A stretch of DNA of 7,113 bases from Christensenella sp. UBA941 (GCA_002293365.1 DBDD01000022.1:1-7113), one strand, 5' to 3'; counted from the stretch's first letter, positions 1 to 5,538 are shown. The notes: a model not told the origin generated them from the letters alone. A program made the numbers and translations.

Positions 1-376
1 CGGCAAGTCTTCGCTTATCAACGCTCTCTTCCCGGATATGAGCCTTAAAACCGGCGATTTAAGCGCTAAGACGGAGCGCGGAAGGCATACCACGCGCCAC
101 GCCGAGCTAATACCTCTGCCTTCAGGCGGCCTAGTTGTGGATACGCCTGGCTTTTCGCTATTGGAAACCGAAGCGCTCGATCCGGAAGCCTTGGCGGCGC
201 TCTACCCTGAATTCAAAGAATATATCGGACAGTGCCGTTTCGCCGCGTGCCTGCACAACAGCGAGCCCGATTGCGCCGTGAAGCAAAATCTTAAACCCGA
301 ATCCAGCGGACGCTACGAGCGCTACTTAACGTTATTAAATGAATTGACAGAAAAGAGGAAACATAGATTTGACTAA
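1..376 (+). CDS. rsgA: Ribosome small subunit-dependent GTPase A, C-terminal part (5' end outside window)
   Basis: RsgA (YloQ/YjeQ) is a circularly permuted GTPase that binds the 30S subunit late in its assembly. The reading frame enters at base 2, inside the P-loop (GKSS are the first four visible residues), so the OB-fold and the permuted G4 motif lie outside the window; 124 residues remain. Visible residues 47-51 are DTPGF (the G3 motif), and the T-T-R-H segment after the P-loop fits the switch I region. The C-terminal zinc site is clear: C-x4-C-x-H-x5-C at visible residues 78, 83, 85 and 91. The stop (374-376) lies 8 bases inside the start of rpe, so the two are probably translated from one mRNA. 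Identification rests on the G1-G3 order, the zinc knuckle and the classic rpe-thiN neighbours. Nothing suggests damage. Confidence 0.95.
   Translation, partial: GKSSLINALFPDMSLKTGDLSAKTERGRHTTRHAELIPLPSGGLVVDTPGFSLLETEALDPEALAALYPEFKEYIGQCRFAACLHNSEPDCAVKQNLKPESSGRYERYLTLLNELTEKRKHRFD
355..371 (+). promoter_or_regulatory. Ribosome binding site and TTG start of rpe
   Basis: AGAGGAA at 354-360 lies about 8-10 bases before TTG at 369. No ATG in the rpe frame lies between this site and the conserved ISPSIL segment. The TTG codon puts the start at the usual distance from the first beta strand of the family, so it is chosen as the initiator. The site lies inside the last codons of rsgA. Confidence 0.7.
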
Positions 377-1031
377 TATAATCAAAATTTCGCCTTCGAT
401 TCTAACGGCTGACTTCGGGCGGCTGGGCGAAGCCGTCGCGGAGCTCGAAAAGTGCGGCGCGGATATGATCCATCTCGACGTGCTCGACGGACAGTTCGCG
501 CCTACAATGACGTTCGGACCGCCTATGGTCAAGGCTTTAAAAAACTACACTTCGCTCCCGCTGGACGTACATATAATGGTCAACACGCCCGAACGCATCG
601 CGGGCGCGTTTATCGAGGCTGGCGCGGACGCTTTGACGTTTCACGCCGAGGCGGCTATTCACGCGCATAGAGTCGTACAGCAAATACGCGCGGCGGGCAT
701 AAAGGCCGGCGTCGCCCTCAACCCCGGCACGCCGCCGGAAGCCATTGCCTATCTTTTGCCCGATATCGACATAGTGCTCGTTATGACTGTCAACCCGGGC
801 TACGGCGGCCAAAAGCTCATCCCTCAGACGCTCACGAAGGTAAGCGTGGTGCGTTCCTGGCTGGACGAAATTAACCCAGGGGCCGAGGTTTCGGTGGATG
901 GCGGTATTAACGAGCGCACAGCTCCACTCGCCATCGAAGCCGGCGCGAGTATCCTCGTCGCCGGTTCGAGCGTCTTGGACGCTAGCGATAAGGCCGTCAT
1001 GATCGAACAACTACGGCAGCCGCAACGATGA
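369..1031 (+). CDS. rpe: Ribulose-phosphate 3-epimerase
   Basis: Interconverts D-ribulose 5-phosphate and D-xylulose 5-phosphate in the non-oxidative pentose phosphate pathway; a cytosolic TIM-barrel metalloenzyme. The 220 residues match the family's full length. Visible family motifs are ISPSIL at residues 7-12, H35-L-D37 (metal ligand and catalytic Asp in the family), H68 in DVHIM, the flexible-loop motif MTVNPGYGGQ near residues 138-147, and V-D177-G-G (second catalytic Asp) followed by the phosphate-binding glycine-rich end (GASILVAGSS). All expected metal and catalytic residues are present. The start is TTG at 369, overlapping rsgA by 8 bases; the stop TGA overlaps the thiN ATG in an ATGA arrangement. 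This coupling suggests co-expression with rsgA and thiN from a promoter upstream of the window. Confidence 0.97.
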   Translation: MTNIIKISPSILTADFGRLGEAVAELEKCGADMIHLDVLDGQFAPTMTFGPPMVKALKNYTSLPLDVHIMVNTPERIAGAFIEAGADALTFHAEAAIHAHRVVQQIRAAGIKAGVALNPGTPPEAIAYLLPDIDIVLVMTVNPGYGGQKLIPQTLTKVSVVRSWLDEINPGAEVSVDGGINERTAPLAIEAGASILVAGSSVLDASDKAVMIEQLRQPQR

Positions 1032-1675
1032 GAGCGCTGCTTTTGGGCAACGGCGAACCTCCAAGCGTTATGCTCTTTCGGCATGAAGCGAGCAAAGCCG
1101 ATATCTTCATATGCGCCGACGGCGCGGCGGCATTCGCTCTGGAACATGGCGCTTGGCCCGATATGGCGGTGGGCGATTTCGATTCGCTGGATGCGGACGT
1201 ACTATCCCGCTTGCGCGAACATGGAGTAAAAATTGAAACTCACCCAGCAGAAAAGGACGATACCGACATGCAGCTCGCCGCCGAGTGCGCGCTAAAACTC
1301 GGGGCAACGCGCTTCGTTTTGCTCGGCTGCGGCGGCAAGCGCCTAGACCATACGCTCGGCAATATGCAGGTGCTCGCGTTTTTGTCAGGCGAGGGCGTAC
1401 GTGCCGAAATGACGGACGATTATTGTAAGACGCGCCTGGTGAAGGGCGAGCGTACCGCTATAATGGGCAAAGCCGGTGTGGAGTTTTCGCTGGTCCCAAT
1501 GGGCGAAAACGTGATAATACGCGAATTGTCGAACGTAAAGTACCCGCTAAAGGACTATCATTTAGTTCAGACGCGCCCGCTCGGCATAAGCAACGTAATG
1601 TTGGGCGAAGAGGCCGTGCTGGAGGTTGAGGGGTGTGTAGCGGTGATAATAGTGAAAGGTGAAAACTGTCGTTAA
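1028..1675 (+). CDS. thiN: Thiamine pyrophosphokinase
   Basis: Transfers pyrophosphate from ATP to thiamine to make thiamine diphosphate, the last step of thiamine salvage. At 215 residues it has the normal family length. Motifs: CADGAA near residues 29-34, GDFDS at 49-53 (acidic metal/ATP site), KDDTD at 76-80, and a G-rich R-L-D-H-T-x-x-N segment at about 102-112 that contributes to substrate binding in the family; the remainder fits the beta-rich C-terminal domain. The ATG overlaps the rpe stop (ATGA), so translation is probably coupled. It corresponds to B. subtilis yloS/thiN in the same gene order. No hairpin-plus-T-tract terminator is visible right after it; the stop codon overlaps the stop of a minus-strand toxin remnant. 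Confidence 0.95.
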   Translation: MRALLLGNGEPPSVMLFRHEASKADIFICADGAAAFALEHGAWPDMAVGDFDSLDADVLSRLREHGVKIETHPAEKDDTDMQLAAECALKLGATRFVLLGCGGKRLDHTLGNMQVLAFLSGEGVRAEMTDDYCKTRLVKGERTAIMGKAGVEFSLVPMGENVIIRELSNVKYPLKDYHLVQTRPLGISNVMLGEEAVLEVEGCVAVIIVKGENCR

Positions 1676-1752
1676 TCTACACTCATTTTTTTATACAAAT
1701 CGCTGTGCGTTCCAGTCCGTGTAAGCGTAAGTGTGGTACCTAACCTTAAGCA
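1672..1752 (-). pseudogene. Remnant of a YafQ/RelE-type toxin: C-terminal tail only
   Basis: On the minus strand this short open stretch ends at TAA (1672-1674). It encodes a tail reading TLTLTRTGTHSDLYKK, which resembles the closing strand of YafQ-family mRNA interferases (leu-rich strand, R-T-G-T/S-H-S/A-D-L-F/Y, with the conserved His near the C-terminus). Only about 20-26 residues remain of a protein normally near 90, and no start codon is available. The fragment directly follows the truncated DinJ/RelB-like antitoxin on the same strand, which is the order expected for a dinJ-yafQ operon, and this supports the call. An internal deletion must have removed most of the toxin gene. Its stop overlaps the stop of convergent thiN within TTAA. 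The match comes from memory of the family, without an alignment. Confidence 0.6.
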
Positions 1753-1973
1753 TTAAGCGACCTCATCAAATCCTCGATGCTGTCGAACGCGGGGCTCAAA
1801 TCCCTTTCGTTATTGACATCGTCTATTGCCGCGAGCGTTTCGGCGTTGTATTCCGGCACGCGCATTTGGAACGGGAGGCCGCCTTGCATAAGTGATTGAT
1901 GAAAAAAGATATTTACCGCGTCTGAAACCGTAATGCCGAACTGAGCAAATAAATGCTCGACAATTGCGTAGAA
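1746..1973 (-). pseudogene. N-terminally truncated DinJ/RelB-family antitoxin
   Basis: The minus strand is open for 75 codons from an in-frame stop at 1974-1976 to TAA at 1746-1748. The peptide contains E-H-L-F-A-Q-F-G-I-T-V-S-D-A-V-N-I-F-F, then GGLPFQMRVPEYNAETLAAI, the helix-helix-(G)G-x-P-F pattern of RelB/DinJ ribbon-helix-helix antitoxins. Missing are the first 15-20 residues, including the DNA-binding beta strand and the beginning of helix 1, and there is no ATG, GTG or TTG at the front in this frame. The only in-frame ATG is internal, before GGLPF, and would leave no ribbon-helix-helix fold. The break coincides with the promoter of the plus-strand Phd-RelE operon, which suggests that the gene lost its front when that module arrived. 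Probably not functional; translation from a non-standard start (ATT at 1964) cannot be excluded. Confidence 0.75.
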
Positions 1974-1985
1974 TTATCGTATAAT
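1957..1985 (+). promoter_or_regulatory. Promoter of the Phd/YefM-RelE operon
   Basis: TCGACA (1957-1962, one mismatch to TTGACA) and a perfect TATAAT (1980-1985) are separated by 17 bases. Transcription would start around 1992, about 30 bases before the antitoxin ATG. The -35 lies in the broken 5' end of the minus-strand antitoxin remnant. Confidence 0.75.
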
Positions 1986-2001
1986 AATCATAGAATAATT
2001 C
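1971..2001 (+). promoter_or_regulatory. Candidate operator palindromes at the toxin-antitoxin promoter
   Basis: Two inverted repeats overlap the promoter. ATTAT-cgt-ATAAT (1973-1985) covers the -10, and GAATTAT (1971-1977) pairs with ATAATTC (1995-2001) across it. Phd/YefM antitoxins, alone or with their toxin, are known to bind palindromes at their own promoter, so these are reasonable autorepression sites. AT-rich sequence makes short palindromes easy to find by chance, so the exact site is uncertain. Confidence 0.45.
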
Positions 2002-2020
2002 TCGAAAGGGGCTGGACGTT

Positions 2021-2287
2021 ATGATAATTAAGTCATCAACCAGTTTGCGCAATGATTACGGCGCTATTTCTTCATTAGCGCACGAGACGCAGGAGCCTAT
2101 CTATATTACAAAAAACGGCGAGGGCGATCTCGTTGTGATGAGCATCGACGCCTTCGAAAGGCGCGAAGAGACCATGCGGCTGCGGGCGAAGCTGGAATAC
2201 GCGGAGCTATCCCGCCTTAGGGGCGAACGGATCTATACACTGGAGGAGTCAAAAAAGGAGCTGGACGCAATATATGGACGAAGCTGA
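2021..2287 (+). CDS. Phd/YefM-family antitoxin
   Basis: An 88-residue antitoxin of a type II toxin-antitoxin pair, expected to neutralise the downstream RelE-type toxin by direct binding and to repress its own operon. The N-terminal half has the typical family pattern: a short strand, S-x-L-R-N-D-Y near residues 7-13, an E-P-I-Y-I-T-K-N-G-E-G-D-L-V-V-M segment at about 25-40, then S-I-D-A-F/Y-E. The C-terminal part (about 50-88) is charged and helical, as expected for the toxin-wrapping segment, and ends with the Y-T-L-E-E-S pattern common in these proteins. AAAGGGG at 2005-2011 lies 9 bases before ATG. The stop lies 14 bases inside the toxin gene, so translation is coupled. Full length and intact. 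Confidence 0.92.
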   Translation: MIIKSSTSLRNDYGAISSLAHETQEPIYITKNGEGDLVVMSIDAFERREETMRLRAKLEYAELSRLRGERIYTLEESKKELDAIYGRS

Positions 2288-2600
2288 ATACAAGCTACAA
2301 ATACTTGCGCCCGCGCAAAGCGAGCTGAGGGAGATCGCGCGCGTCCACCTCGCGCTTGTTGGTTCTGATTCCTCCGAGAAAATAACTAATAGGATTCACG
2401 AAACGTTAGGCCGATTAATAACTTTTCCTGAAATGGGCGTAAAGTGCGCGGATAAGCTATTAAGGCTGCAAGGCTATCGTATGCTCGTTTGCGGTAATTA
2501 TCTATGCTTCTATCGTTTGGTTGGAGACACAGTTATAGTCGCTCATATCGTGGATGGCCGTTCGGATTATCCCAAACACATGACGGACTTGGAACCGTAG
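2274..2600 (+). CDS. RelE/ParE-superfamily toxin
   Basis: A 108-residue toxin partner of the Phd/YefM antitoxin. The fold pattern is that of RelE/ParE: strand 1 (Y-K-L-Q-I-L-A-P-A-Q), two helices (about residues 15-50), then F-P-E-M-G, L-R-L-Q-G-Y-R-M-L-V, N-Y-L-C-F-Y-R and a final strand with A-H-I-V-D-G-R-S-D-Y. The conserved tail R-x-D-Y and the G-Y-R-M-L-V strand are typical of ribosome-dependent mRNA interferases of the RelE/StbE branch, but ParE-like gyrase inhibition cannot be ruled out from sequence. AAGGAG (2255-2260) lies 13 bases upstream, a little far, which fits lower expression than the antitoxin and dependence on translation of the overlapping antitoxin frame. No frameshift or early stop is present, so the module is probably active. 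Confidence 0.88.
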   Translation: MDEAEYKLQILAPAQSELREIARVHLALVGSDSSEKITNRIHETLGRLITFPEMGVKCADKLLRLQGYRMLVCGNYLCFYRLVGDTVIVAHIVDGRSDYPKHMTDLEP

Positions 2601-2628
2601 TCCCGAGGCCTTGTGCACCCCCACCCTC

Positions 2629-2656
2629 GCCCTCGCATAAAATGACTGCGGGAGGC
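2629..2656 (+). promoter_or_regulatory. Hairpin that can cover the ribosome binding site of the small membrane protein
   Basis: CTCGCA (2632-2637) can pair with TGCGGG (2647-2652, one G-U pair). After a bulged A at 2653, GCC (2629-2631) pairs with GGC (2654-2656). The 3' arm contains most of the GGGAGG ribosome binding site (2650-2655) used by the gene starting at 2663. The pairing is seen by eye; stability was not computed. Confidence 0.4.
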
Positions 2657-2662
2657 GGTTTT

Positions 2663-2833
2663 ATGCGTAAAAGCTGTGTGCGCTTTCGGCGCAAACACAA
2701 AAATACCATGGCGCCTGTGATGATAGTCGCCGGCTTGCTGCTAACGCTGGTCTTCATGCCGTTTTGGGCGTTTATGGCGCTTCTCGGCGTTGCCGCGGTT
2801 GGCGTAGGCGTATACTGCCTGATCTCGCAATAA
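2663..2833 (+). CDS. Small two-helix membrane protein, function unknown
   Basis: A 56-residue protein with a basic N-terminus (M-R-K-S-C-V-R-F-R-R-K-H-K, residues 1-13) and two hydrophobic stretches (about residues 17-32 and 35-54) separated by M-P-F-W. This predicts a helical hairpin in the cytoplasmic membrane with the basic tail inside. The start is ATG at 2663, with GGAGG at 2651-2655, 7 bases away; a longer open frame from 2504 would run through the toxin gene and lacks such a site. It lies between the rsgA-rpe-thiN/toxin-antitoxin block and rpmB, near where Bacillus carries spoVM, but its sequence does not resemble SpoVM, which is a 26-residue amphipathic peptide. I do not recognise the family. 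Confidence 0.65.
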   Translation: MRKSCVRFRRKHKNTMAPVMIVAGLLLTLVFMPFWAFMALLGVAAVGVGVYCLISQ

Positions 2834-2857
2834 AAGCGAATATCTATTATACAACAA

Positions 2858-2885
2858 AAAGCCAGCGCAAAGCTGGTTTTGTTTT
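2858..2885 (+). terminator. Bidirectional intrinsic terminator between the small membrane protein gene and rpmB
   Basis: Stem CCAGC (2862-2866) / GCTGG (2872-2876) with loop GCAAA, extended by A-T pairs on both sides. On the plus strand it is followed by TTTTGTTTT (2877-2885). On the minus strand it is followed by the complement of 2852-2860 (TTTTTGTT). The two genes converge here, so one hairpin can serve both. Confidence 0.8.
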
Positions 2886-2894
2886 GCAGATCCT

Positions 2895-2908
2895 CCCGCG
2901 CATGCGGG
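2895..2908 (-). other. Short hairpin directly after the rpmB stop
   Basis: CCCGC (2895-2899) and GCGGG (2904-2908) form a 5-bp GC-only stem with a 4-base loop, next to the rpmB stop codon (2909-2911). It has no T-tract of its own. The true terminator hairpin is about 20 bases further on, so this one may protect the 3' end or be incidental. Confidence 0.35.
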
Positions 2909-3097
2909 TTATACGCGCGAGGTTTTTTTCGAGCGCAGGCAGCGCGTGCAGATATTGACCTGCTTAAGAGCGCCGTTCACCATAACGTGCGCGCGCTGGA
3001 TGTTCGGGGCCCACGAGCGGCGCGTTTTGCGGTTGGAATGGCTGACCTTATTGCCGGACATCGTGCCCTTATTGCAAAATTCACAAAATTTTCCCAT
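2909..3097 (-). CDS. rpmB: 50S ribosomal protein L28, zinc-binding form
   Basis: L28 is a small basic protein of the large ribosomal subunit. The 62 residues match the bacterial short form. The start M-G-K-F-C-E-F-C gives Cys 5 and 8, and the C-terminal N-I-C-T-R-C gives Cys 50 and 53. This is the paired C-x-x-C zinc ribbon of the C+ paralogue type; in species with two copies, the Cys-free form is used under zinc limitation. G-N-x-V-S-H-S-N-R-K-T-R-R-S-W-x-P-N-I-Q is the diagnostic family segment. AAAGGAG (complement of 3109-3115) lies 11 bases before the ATG. It is transcribed alone from its own promoter, convergent with the upstream genes, a common clostridial layout next to rsgA-rpe-thiN. 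Confidence 0.97.
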   Translation of the reverse strand: MGKFCEFCNKGTMSGNKVSHSNRKTRRSWAPNIQRAHVMVNGALKQVNICTRCLRSKKTSRV

Positions 3098-3146
3098 CGC
3101 TATCTCTACTCCTTTACGAAAGCAAGCCTAAATATTAAGCCGCGTT

Positions 3147-3175
3147 ATTGTATCACGCTTTTTCGCGTTTTGCAA
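3147..3175 (-). promoter_or_regulatory. Promoter of rpmB
   Basis: On the minus strand TTGCAA (3170-3175) and TACAAT (3147-3152) are exactly 17 bases apart, a good SigA-type promoter. Transcription would begin near 3140, giving a leader of about 43 bases with the AAAGGAG site in it. Confidence 0.75.
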
Positions 3176-3229
3176 CCCGGATTTACGTGGAATTCGCTAC
3201 AAATAATTTCATTCCGCGCCGCAAACCGC

Positions 3230-3258
3230 TTGATACTAAGGTCAGTCCATGTCACAAT
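3230..3258 (+). promoter_or_regulatory. Possible promoter of copA
   Basis: TTGATA (3230-3235) is followed 17 bases later by CACAAT (3253-3258), a 4/6 match to the -10. Transcription would start about 20 bases before the copA ATG at 3286. The AAAGGCGG ribosome binding site is at 3273-3280. No clear CsoR-type GC-rich palindrome or CopY-type TACAnnTGTA box was found here, so copper control of this site is not shown. Confidence 0.45.
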
Positions 3259-3285
3259 AGCAATATAGCATGAAAGGCGGAAAAT

Positions 3286-5517
3286 ATGGACAGCCAAATT
3301 TTAGATATTCGCGGCATGACATGCGCGGCGTGCTCTGCGCGTATAGAGAAGGTCGTGAAGCGGCTCGAGGGCGTCGAGAGCGTCTCCGTCAATTTGGCGA
3401 CGGAAAAGGCTTCGATCACCTATCGTCCCGAAGAGATAAGGCTTTTAACCATCCGCGAGGCGATAGAAAAGGCGGGGTTTCAGGCGCTTACGGTCGATAA
3501 GCCGCGCTACGATGAAGACCGCGCCCGTAAGCAAAAGGCGATCAAGACGCTTTGGACGAAGTTTATCGTCGCGGCCGCGTTTACTTTGCCGCTGTTCTAT
3601 ATCGCCATGGGCCCGATGATTGGGCTCCCGCTGCCTTTTGGCATTGATATGATGCAAGACGCGCTTGCCTACGCGCTTATCGAGCTATTTTTGACGCTCC
3701 CAGTAATAGGCGTGGGCTATAAGTTCTATACGGGCGGCTTCAAGGCGCTTATCGGGCGCAGCCCGAATATGGATTCGCTCATAGCGCTCGGCACGACGGC
3801 GGCCGTACTCTACAGCGTTTACAACACGGCGCTCATCGCAAACGGAAACCATATGGCCGTAGAATCGCTGTACTACGAATCGGCTGGAGTAATTATCACG
3901 CTGATACTGCTCGGCAAGTCGCTCGAGGCCGTCTCGAAAGGGCGAACGGGCGAGGCCATCAAAAAACTTATGGGCCTTGCGCCGAAGACGGCGATTATCG
4001 TGCAAGGCGGCGTCGAAAAAGAGATTCCTATCGACGAAGTTTTAGCCGGCGATATGCTCGCCGTAAAGCCGGGGGCGAAGATCCCGGTGGATGGTACAAT
4101 TATAAGCGGGCATACCGCAATAGACGAATCCATGCTAACGGGCGAAAGCATGCCTGTTGATAAATCATCCGGCGACGCCGTATACGCCGCGACCATAAAT
4201 ACGACCGGAGCGATACAGTTCCGGGCGGAAAAGGTCGGCGCGGATACGGCGTTGGCGCGTATCATAAAGCTCGTCGAGGACGCGCAAGGGTCTAAAGCGC
4301 CCATAGCGCAAATGGCCGATATCGTCGCGGGCTATTTCGTGCCCATAGTGTGCGCAATCGCGCTCTTGGCGGGGATAGCTTGGTATATCGGCACGGGAGA
4401 TATCGCCTTCGCGCTGACGATCTTCATCTCCGTGCTGGTCATAGCGTGCCCGTGCGCGCTCGGCCTCGCGACGCCGACGGCCATCATGGTCGGCACGGGC
4501 AAGGGCGCGGAGCACGGCATATTGATTAAAAGCGGCGAGGCGCTGGAGACGGCGCATAAACTCGACACCATCGTATTCGACAAAACCGGCACGATAACCG
4601 AGGGAAAGCCCGCCGTAACGGATATAATCGCGCTTGGCGGCCAAGACCAGGACGAATTGCTGCGCTTAGCCGCTTCCGCTGAAGCCAGCTCGGAGCATCC
4701 GCTCGGCCAAGCCATCGCCGCACACGCGCGCGAGAAGGGTGTGGAGCTTCTTAAAGCCGAGAGCTTTAGCTCCATCACGGGGCGGGGCGTAGAGGCCGAA
4801 ATAGCCGGACGCGCCGTCATAGCCGGAAACCTGAGGCTCATGGCCGAGCGCAGCGTTTCACTGTCTCAAAACGAGTCGATCGCCGACAAGCTCGCCGGCG
4901 AGGGCAAAACGCCCATGTATATCGCGATAGACGGCGTATTAGCCGGTATTGTTGCCGTTGCGGACGTTGTAAAGCCTTCGAGCCGCGCCGCCATAGAGCG
5001 CCTTGGTAAAATGGGCCTTGAGGTTATTATGATAACGGGCGACAACCAAAAAACGGCGGACGCCGTCGCCAAGCAAGTCGGCGTAAACCGCGTGCTCGCG
5101 GAGGTTTTGCCGCAGGATAAATCCGGCGAGGTGAAAAAGCTGCAAGAGGAAGGTAAGCGCGCCGCGATGGTCGGCGACGGCATAAACGACGCGCCCGCGC
5201 TCGCAAAAGCGGATATCGGGATCGCGATAGGCTCCGGTACGGACGTGGCTATGGAGTCGGCGGATATCGTGCTAATGCGCTCGGACTTGGCGGACGTAGC
5301 TACGACCATACAGCTGTCAAGGCGTACGATGCGCACGATCAAGCAAAACCTGTTTTGGGCGTTCGGATATAACGTCGTCGGCATTCCCTTCGCGGCGGGG
5401 CTGCTGTATCTCTTCGGCGGGCCGCTTTTAAACCCGATGATCGCCGCGGCCGCGATGAGCCTTAGCTCGGTTTCCGTTTTGACGAACGCGCTGAGGCTGA
5501 AGCGGTTTCGGGCGTAG
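3286..5517 (+). CDS. copA: Cu(+)-exporting P1B-type ATPase
   Basis: Pumps Cu(I) out of the cytoplasm using ATP; an integral membrane protein of 743 residues, normal for a form with a single metal-binding domain. Domain order: HMA domain (about 1-70) with G-M-T-C-A-A-C (Cys 13 and 16); TM1-TM4 at about 90-110, 127-147, 162-184 and 197-212; actuator domain with TGES at 285-288; TM5 (about 348-367); TM6 with CPC at 388-390; phosphorylation site D432 in DKTGT; nucleotide-binding H471-P472 in SEHPLG; hinge GDGIND at 630-635; TM7 with Y695-N696; TM8 with M724-S-L-S-S. The CPC, YN and MxxSS residues together are the Cu(I) selectivity signature (P1B-1), which separates it from Zn/Cd pumps. Start: ATG with AAAGGCGG 5 bases upstream. 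It stands alone, ending in a strong hairpin; no CopZ or CsoR/CopY gene is in the window. Confidence 0.96.
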   Translation: MDSQILDIRGMTCAACSARIEKVVKRLEGVESVSVNLATEKASITYRPEEIRLLTIREAIEKAGFQALTVDKPRYDEDRARKQKAIKTLWTKFIVAAAFTLPLFYIAMGPMIGLPLPFGIDMMQDALAYALIELFLTLPVIGVGYKFYTGGFKALIGRSPNMDSLIALGTTAAVLYSVYNTALIANGNHMAVESLYYESAGVIITLILLGKSLEAVSKGRTGEAIKKLMGLAPKTAIIVQGGVEKEIPIDEVLAGDMLAVKPGAKIPVDGTIISGHTAIDESMLTGESMPVDKSSGDAVYAATINTTGAIQFRAEKVGADTALARIIKLVEDAQGSKAPIAQMADIVAGYFVPIVCAIALLAGIAWYIGTGDIAFALTIFISVLVIACPCALGLATPTAIMVGTGKGAEHGILIKSGEALETAHKLDTIVFDKTGTITEGKPAVTDIIALGGQDQDELLRLAASAEASSEHPLGQAIAAHAREKGVELLKAESFSSITGRGVEAEIAGRAVIAGNLRLMAERSVSLSQNESIADKLAGEGKTPMYIAIDGVLAGIVAVADVVKPSSRAAIERLGKMGLEVIMITGDNQKTADAVAKQVGVNRVLAEVLPQDKSGEVKKLQEEGKRAAMVGDGINDAPALAKADIGIAIGSGTDVAMESADIVLMRSDLADVATTIQLSRRTMRTIKQNLFWAFGYNVVGIPFAAGLLYLFGGPLLNPMIAAAAMSLSSVSVLTNALRLKRFRA

Positions 5518-5538
5518 GGGACGGCCTCCGTCCCCTAC
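5514..5538 (+). terminator. Perfect 11-bp hairpin at the end of copA (terminator or REP-like palindrome)
   Basis: GTAGGGGACGG (5514-5524) and its exact complement CCGTCCCCTAC (5528-5538) are separated by three bases. The left arm contains the copA stop codon TAG (5515-5517). The nearest T-run (TTTT at 5551-5554) is about 12 bases past the stem, so it is a poor classical terminator but a very stable 3'-end structure. The sequence style (GTAGGGG...CCCCTAC) resembles GC-rich palindromes scattered through some gut clostridial genomes, recalled rather than checked. Confidence 0.6.

Noticed and set aside
1676..1745. Possible intrinsic terminator after thiN at the run of T residues (1686-1692)
   Set aside because: No stable stem precedes the T-run; the stretch is better explained as Lys codons (AAA AAA) of the toxin remnant on the other strand.
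1810..2052. 80-codon open frame on the minus strand covering the toxin-antitoxin promoter
   Set aside because: It starts antisense to the Phd/YefM gene and then runs in the wrong frame through the truncated antitoxin; the neighbouring frame carries the recognisable RelB/DinJ sequence.
2504..2662. 5' extension of the small membrane protein frame into the toxin gene
   Set aside because: The extension is the +1 frame of the RelE gene and lacks a ribosome binding site; GGAGG at 2651-2655 fixes the start at 2663.
2879..3268. 129-codon open frame on the plus strand
   Set aside because: It lies opposite rpmB and both of its signals; L28 on the minus strand is unmistakable and the plus frame has no family resemblance or good start site.
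3176..3285. Copper-responsive operator upstream of copA
   Set aside because: Looked for CsoR-like GC-rich palindromes, CueR-like spacer symmetry and TACAnnTGTA; none was convincing.
3445..5384. Several minus-strand open frames of 65-172 codons opposite copA
   Set aside because: They are by-products of the GC-rich, codon-biased copA frame; their translations show no recognisable domain and the copA motifs are continuous through the region.
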